Shown here: in pieces, positions 63,201 to 64,000 of the stretch
Layout of the letters: each line of letters starts with the position of its first letter
How positions within the stretch are numbered: position 1 is the stretch's first letter
NCBI GenBank assembly: GCA_023055505.1
Contig: JALIRH010000004.1
Coordinates: 19,959,368 to 20,023,367 of the forward strand
DNA: 64,000 bases
Source: Callipepla californica brunnescens
Taxonomy: Eukaryota; Chordata; Aves; Galliformes; Odontophoridae
Direction: 5' to 3'
Program-made: the position numbers and the translations under genes
The notes under the pieces: model-generated
The model's database searches: none
Seen by the model: the letters and a program-made list of their open reading frames with translations, nothing else
What the model was told of the DNA's origin: nothing

Positions 63201-64000
63201 GTGTCAATGAGCTAGAGGTTCCAGCAGAAAGAAAACTTCGCTACAAAAATACTCTGTTGGTCGACAGGGCCTCTTCCCCTATTCTTACTCTTAGTGCTAG
63301 TCCCAAAAGCCAGAATGCTTTTAGTAAGACTTTCTGCCCTATTGAGGAACGTTTGGGATCTTCCAATGTTGCTTCAAGCCCCCTTCACAGTCAGAGAAAG
63401 CAAAGGTCAGGTCCACACTCCGGCACAGAACCTCACGTGGACAGTTTTTCACAGACTGAGACAGACAGTGAGTGCAGCATTTCTAGAGACAGCAAGGGCA
63501 TAAGGAATACATCTGGAAGTTTCTTAGATAAAAAAACAGCCAAGAAGCCTTTAGGAAAAGATGGTTCAAAAGCCATGGAACAACAGCAGAGACTCACTGT
63601 TGGCACACACACTACAATTTGTGCAAAACGACTGTACCACTCCAGCAGCACATTAGAAGTCTCTGGCCATGCAGAGTTTTTAGCAGATGATGTTAGAGAC
63701 CCCAGTCCGCTGGCCCATTCGCTTCATTGTATGTATGTCACAAGGGGAGGAAGATCTGTGCTAGGGGGAATCAGACGTGAGAATTATGTTGAGAATTCTG
63801 ATACTGCTCTGCTTCACAACCACTCACCTCCAGATTCTGATTTACTTTTTAATCCTAAACGTATTGCTACTTGTTCAAGTCAGGCAAATGTTAACGAGTC
63901 CTCAGAACCTCTGGCAGGAGCAGCTTCTCTACAGTTTCATGATTTCTGGAAAAATGAGAACAGTTGCTCTCTTCTCTCTGATGTGAGTGATGCGCAAATT
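19634..64000 (+). CDS. STARD9: STARD9 (KIF16A) kinesin-3-like motor with FHA domain and giant tail; 21 exons, partial at both ends
   Basis: Twenty-one exons join into 4,248 codons with no stop. The product runs: kinesin motor from just before the P-loop (window residues 1 to about 360), neck and linker to 422, FHA domain about 423-513, variable linker to about 564, basic coiled coil about 565-788, then a Ser/Glu-rich, probably disordered tail from 788 to the window edge. Motor signatures seen are [21 protein letters not shown] split by an intron, and a YIPYRDS helix. The family assignment rests on the motor-FHA order plus tail blocks I recognise from human STARD9, such as [17 protein letters not shown] and [14 protein letters not shown]. 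Family knowledge: a plus-end-type motor needed for mitotic centrosome and spindle-pole cohesion, with a C-terminal START domain. That domain and the first roughly 78 residues are not present here. KIF16B is the nearest alternative for the motor and FHA parts, but it lacks this tail. Confidence 0.95.
19751..21176 (+). other. Intron after the P-loop exon
   Basis: Noncoding, AT-rich. Nothing recognised apart from short A and T runs. Donor gtgagt, acceptor ttgaag. Confidence 0.85.
21177..21209 (+). CDS. STARD9: STARD9 microexon (33 nt)
   Basis: Eleven codons encoding [11 protein letters not shown], phase 0 at both ends, between ttgaag and gtatag. The residues fit exactly between MMGTP and the next exon, and GLTPRIC is the segment expected after the P-loop helix in this kinesin branch. 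Both splice sites look rather weak. The exon is a multiple of three, so skipping would remove 11 motor residues without breaking the frame. Confidence 0.93.
21302..21363 (+). CDS. STARD9: STARD9 motor exon
   Basis: Phase 0 in, phase 2 out, between tgcag and gtaagt. It encodes [12 protein letters not shown] and then CRVKV, leading into the SFLEIYNE strand of the next exon. The intron upstream is only 92 bp. Confidence 0.93.
21364..21974 (+). other. Intron
   Basis: Noncoding. Nothing recognised. Donor gtaagt; the acceptor ttttttgcag has a good pyrimidine tract. Confidence 0.85.
21975..22087 (+). CDS. STARD9: STARD9 motor exon with SFLEIYNE strand
   Basis: It encodes [13 protein letters not shown], a hallmark kinesin segment, then the loop to PYVQG. 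The first base completes a Ser codon from the previous exon and the last base opens a Gly codon (phase 1 out, donor gtgaga). Confidence 0.96.
22088..27201 (+). other. Large intron (5.1 kb)
   Basis: No exon, gene or transposon recognised. Contains a short TG/TA microsatellite near 24507-24524 and otherwise AT-rich unique-looking sequence. The open frames here (for example 23590-23853) have no recognisable motif and no splice support. Confidence 0.8.
27202..27271 (+). CDS. STARD9: STARD9 motor exon
   Basis: It encodes [19 protein letters not shown] and then IAK, the helix before switch I. Phase agrees on both sides (2 bases in, 2 bases out). Acceptor gacag, donor gtattt. Confidence 0.95.
27272..29232 (+). 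other. Intron (2.0 kb)
   Basis: Contains a small duplication of a TGTTTTATAATTAC unit near 27648-27675 and an A-rich stretch near 28118-28140. No coding signal. Confidence 0.8.
29233..29305 (+). CDS. STARD9: STARD9 motor exon: switch I
   Basis: It encodes [20 protein letters not shown]. The NxxSSRSH switch I motif (29258-29281) is intact, including the Ser residues that contact nucleotide and magnesium. It ends on a codon boundary at CAG before gttagc. Confidence 0.97.
29306..30187 (+). other. Intron
   Basis: Noncoding. Nothing recognised. A short atcacagaatg sequence near 29860 resembles a CR1 terminus, but no CR1 sequence follows it. Confidence 0.8.
30188..30255 (+). CDS. STARD9: STARD9 motor exon: first half of switch II
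   Basis: It encodes [20 protein letters not shown] and then AG. The switch II motif DLAGSE is cut by the intron after the second base of its Ser codon. Acceptor tttacag, donor gtaata. Confidence 0.96.
30256..30781 (+). other. Intron
   Basis: Noncoding. Nothing recognised. Confidence 0.85.
30782..30879 (+). CDS. STARD9: STARD9 motor exon: second half of switch II and relay helix
   Basis: It completes DLAGSE and continues with RADPSYCKD, then the relay helix [19 protein letters not shown]. These are standard kinesin features with no broken key residue. Phase 1 in and out; donor gtaagc. Confidence 0.97.
31073..31273 (+). CDS. STARD9: STARD9 motor exon: loop 12 insertion and YIPYRDS helix
   Basis: The exon opens with [10 protein letters not shown], then carries a Ser/Thr-rich insertion of about 30 residues up to [12 protein letters not shown], followed by the conserved [16 protein letters not shown]. 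Most kinesins go almost directly from the relay helix to the YRDS motif, so the insertion sits at loop 12 on the microtubule-binding face. I recall that a motor insertion at this place in human STARD9 has been tied to phosphorylation-dependent stability. The Ser-rich character is kept here while the exact residues differ from human. The 193-bp intron upstream is short. Confidence 0.96.
31274..31680 (+). other. Intron
   Basis: Contains an AAAAC tract near 31588-31606. Nothing else recognised. Confidence 0.85.
31681..31778 (+). CDS. STARD9: STARD9 motor exon: C-terminal motor helix
   Basis: It encodes [20 protein letters not shown] and then [12 protein letters not shown], the last helix of the kinesin core (TLRYA and K-x-I-x-N). 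Two bases complete a Thr codon at the start. It ends on a codon boundary before gtgagg. Confidence 0.97.
31779..32244 (+). other. Intron
   Basis: Noncoding. Nothing recognised. Confidence 0.85.
32245..32322 (+). CDS. STARD9: STARD9 neck exon
   Basis: Twenty-six codons, [20 protein letters not shown] and then LMSFEL: the neck linker and start of the neck coil in kinesin-3 type motors. Phase 0 at both ends; acceptor tttcag, donor gtacgt. Confidence 0.96.
32323..33071 (+). other. Intron
   Basis: Noncoding. Nothing recognised. Confidence 0.85.
33072..33146 (+). CDS. STARD9: STARD9 neck-linker exon
   Basis: Twenty-five codons in phase 0 ending in [11 protein letters not shown], which matches the family's ELVLQNELK segment. 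The N-terminal part ([12 protein letters not shown]) is variable. Acceptor ttggacag, donor gtgtgt. Confidence 0.92.
33147..33755 (+). other. Intron
   Basis: Noncoding. Nothing recognised. Confidence 0.85.
33756..33935 (+). CDS. STARD9: STARD9 linker exon before the FHA domain
   Basis: Sixty codons in phase 0, [12 protein letters not shown] through [11 protein letters not shown]. The closing [20 protein letters not shown] is the conserved entry to the FHA domain in kinesin-3 proteins. The acceptor tctcaaag is AAG type. The donor is gtgaga. Confidence 0.97.
33936..37734 (+). other. Intron (3.8 kb) between linker and FHA exons
   Basis: Mostly AT-rich noncoding DNA with short A and T runs (for example 34790-34802 and 36910-36922) and a TTTA stretch near 35911-35926. 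It also contains one exon-like segment at 37484-37556 with a usable acceptor and a strong gtaagt donor. Its length would break the frame (see findings). Confidence 0.8.
37735..37786 (+). CDS. STARD9: STARD9 exon: start of FHA domain
   Basis: It encodes [17 protein letters not shown]. The GR pair that begins the FHA phosphopeptide-binding surface is present. Phase 0 in, phase 1 out; donor gtaaga. Confidence 0.96.
37787..38366 (+). other. Intron
   Basis: Noncoding, with a T/G-rich stretch near 38152-38183. The acceptor end is a tandem arrangement (see the next exon). Confidence 0.85.
38367..38504 (+). CDS. STARD9: STARD9 exon: FHA core
   Basis: It encodes [20 protein letters not shown], then [14 protein letters not shown] and GSCRLSQ, with the FHA-typical E-x-x-H and T-V-N-G positions. 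I set the start after ttttag because only that acceptor restores DIVLQGQW, the family sequence. A second acceptor-like ttttgcag lies 8 bases further on and would give an early stop. Phase 1 out; donor gtaagg. Confidence 0.95.
38505..39398 (+). other. Intron with 23-base poly-T run
   Basis: Contains a T23 run at 39058-39080. Otherwise noncoding. Confidence 0.85.
39399..39481 (+). CDS. STARD9: STARD9 exon: end of FHA domain
   Basis: It encodes [20 protein letters not shown] and then ILRQRRS. The KFRFNHP block closes the kinesin-3 FHA domain. Acceptor tttacag; donor gtaagt after a complete codon. Confidence 0.97.
39482..40446 (+). other. Intron
   Basis: Noncoding. Nothing recognised. Confidence 0.85.
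40447..40550 (+). CDS. STARD9: STARD9 linker exon after FHA
   Basis: Open for 34 codons, [21 protein letters not shown], then [13 protein letters not shown]. The LDWLNLDG core corresponds to a LEWLDLDG segment I recall in the human protein. The flanks are not conserved. Acceptor tgtttag, donor gtaagt, phase 2 out. Confidence 0.85.
40551..42785 (+). other. Intron (2.2 kb) with TTTA microsatellite
   Basis: Carries a TTTA tract at 42177-42209, a T-rich run near 40869-40891 and an AAAC-like stretch near 42485-42522. No coding signal. Confidence 0.82.
42177..42209. repeat. TTTA tetranucleotide microsatellite
   Basis: About eight TTTA units inside an intron. Confidence 0.9.
42786..42833 (+). CDS. 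STARD9: STARD9 small exon with a CxxC motif
   Basis: A 48-nt exon between ttacag and gtaaga encodes [15 protein letters not shown]. It links the AA-ending exon before it to the AG-phase acceptor after it, so the phases fit on both sides. I do not recall a matching peptide in human STARD9, so the call rests on splice sites and phase. The C-x-x-C pair is unusual here. A chance exon remains possible, but without it the phases of the neighbours would both still be 2, so transcripts are needed to decide. Confidence 0.7.
47949..47971. repeat. Poly-A run, 23 bases
   Basis: Uninterrupted A run. I saw no recognisable retrocopy upstream of it. Confidence 0.9.
48853..48876. repeat. Poly-T run, 24 bases
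   Basis: Uninterrupted T run in the same intron as the poly-A run. Confidence 0.9.
49160..49347 (+). CDS. STARD9: STARD9 coiled-coil exon
   Basis: It encodes [16 protein letters not shown], then [20 protein letters not shown] and [12 protein letters not shown]: a Gln/Lys/Glu-rich helix with heptad character. The QIQQQQxYVEDLxxQIL block is one I recall from human STARD9. The acceptor is a taacagcag NAGNAG pair, so the exon can start at 49157 or 49160 and stay in frame. I list the shorter form. Phase 1 out; donor gtaggt. Confidence 0.94.
49348..52392 (+). other. Intron (3.0 kb) carrying a CR1 fragment
   Basis: Holds a T/G-rich stretch at about 49449-49500 and the CR1 fragment at 49803-50670. 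The remainder (50670-52392) is noncoding with no recognised element. Confidence 0.85.
49803..50670 (-). mobile_element. CR1-type LINE, truncated 3' portion, minus orientation
   Basis: The plus strand opens with catagaatcatagaatgg, the inverted CR1 3' terminus. It continues through the familiar CR1 order (gggaccttaaagatcacc, ccagggccccatccaacctg, cttctcttttccaagctgaa, ctgatcatctttgtggcctt). Farther right it runs on toward segments resembling the reverse transcriptase coding part ('tcactgataaaaatattgaa', then 'caccaggcccaagattgatc'). It is longer than the other copy in the window and is also 5' truncated, with the open frame broken. The left edge is sharp. The right edge is approximate and could lie up to about 50740. 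Confidence 0.93.
52393..52876 (+). CDS. STARD9: STARD9 coiled-coil exon with KVxF motif
   Basis: A 484-nt exon (160 full codons plus two bases at each end) between tttacag and gtgagt. It opens [20 protein letters not shown], passes through [20 protein letters not shown] and the very basic [20 protein letters not shown], and ends HVPQIP before the split Ser codon. Predicted helical and basic for most of its length. KKVKF at 52620-52634 fits the RVxF docking motif of protein phosphatase 1. Human has, as I remember it, KVSF in the same place. Confidence 0.95.
52877..53619 (+). other. Intron
   Basis: Noncoding. Nothing recognised. Acceptor tttccacag. Confidence 0.85.
53620..64000 (+). CDS. STARD9: STARD9 giant exon encoding the disordered tail (runs off the window)
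   Basis: From the acceptor tttccacag the frame stays open for 3,460 full codons to the window edge. The product is rich in Ser, Glu, Asp, Asn and Lys, has no globular domain I recognise, and is probably disordered. Short conserved blocks stand out: [14 protein letters not shown] (about 54467), RSFSLDSL (54785), SVEPPSPT (about 61520), a SSDINPY to SDVSC block (about 61904-62005), [12 protein letters not shown] (about 62081), [11 protein letters not shown] (62324), [14 protein letters not shown] (62522) and [14 protein letters not shown] (63260). They appear in the same order as in human STARD9 as I remember it. By that comparison the remaining coiled coil and START domain lie just downstream. 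Frames on the opposite strand across this exon are shadows. Confidence 0.96.

Overview
The window looks like genomic DNA from a bird, or less likely another sauropsid. It is AT-rich, repeat-poor and split into exons and introns by GT-AG splice sites. The only dispersed repeats I recognise are two CR1-type LINE 3' fragments (about 16418-16895 and 49803-50670), both inserted on the minus strand. There is no bacterial-style gene organisation, no CRISPR array, and no tRNA or rRNA gene that I could recognise.

One gene accounts for all the coding sequence I can support. It is a kinesin-3-like motor gene that I identify as STARD9 (KIF16A), on the plus strand. I reconstructed 21 consecutive coding exons from 19634 to the right edge. 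They join in one open frame of 12,744 nt (4,248 codons), and splice phases agree at every junction. The layout is: kinesin motor domain from before the P-loop to its end and neck (exons at 19634-33146), a linker (33756-33935), an FHA domain (37735-39481), a short variable linker including a Cys-x-x-Cys exon (40447-42833), a coiled-coil region (49160-52876), and then one giant exon that opens at 53620 and is still open at 64000. The START lipid-binding domain that gives the family its name lies downstream and is not in the window. The first roughly 78 residues expected for the family (start codon and first motor strands) were not found. They are either upstream of the window or in exons I failed to see in 1-19633.

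The left third (1-19633) holds no gene I can support. It is AT-rich noncoding DNA with homopolymer and TTTA tracts and one CR1 fragment, probably intron 5' of the first exon seen, or partly intergenic. The introns inside the gene range from 92 bp to about 6.3 kb and hold simple repeats, the second CR1 fragment and a few exon-like or GC-richer segments noted in the findings.

From knowledge of the family, STARD9 is a very large microtubule motor linked to mitotic centrosome and spindle-pole integrity. The most interesting new readings are linear motifs in the giant disordered tail and coiled coil (a cluster of TQT motifs of dynein light chain type, a KVxF phosphatase-docking motif, a DSG-type degron candidate) and two tandem splice acceptors that could change the product.
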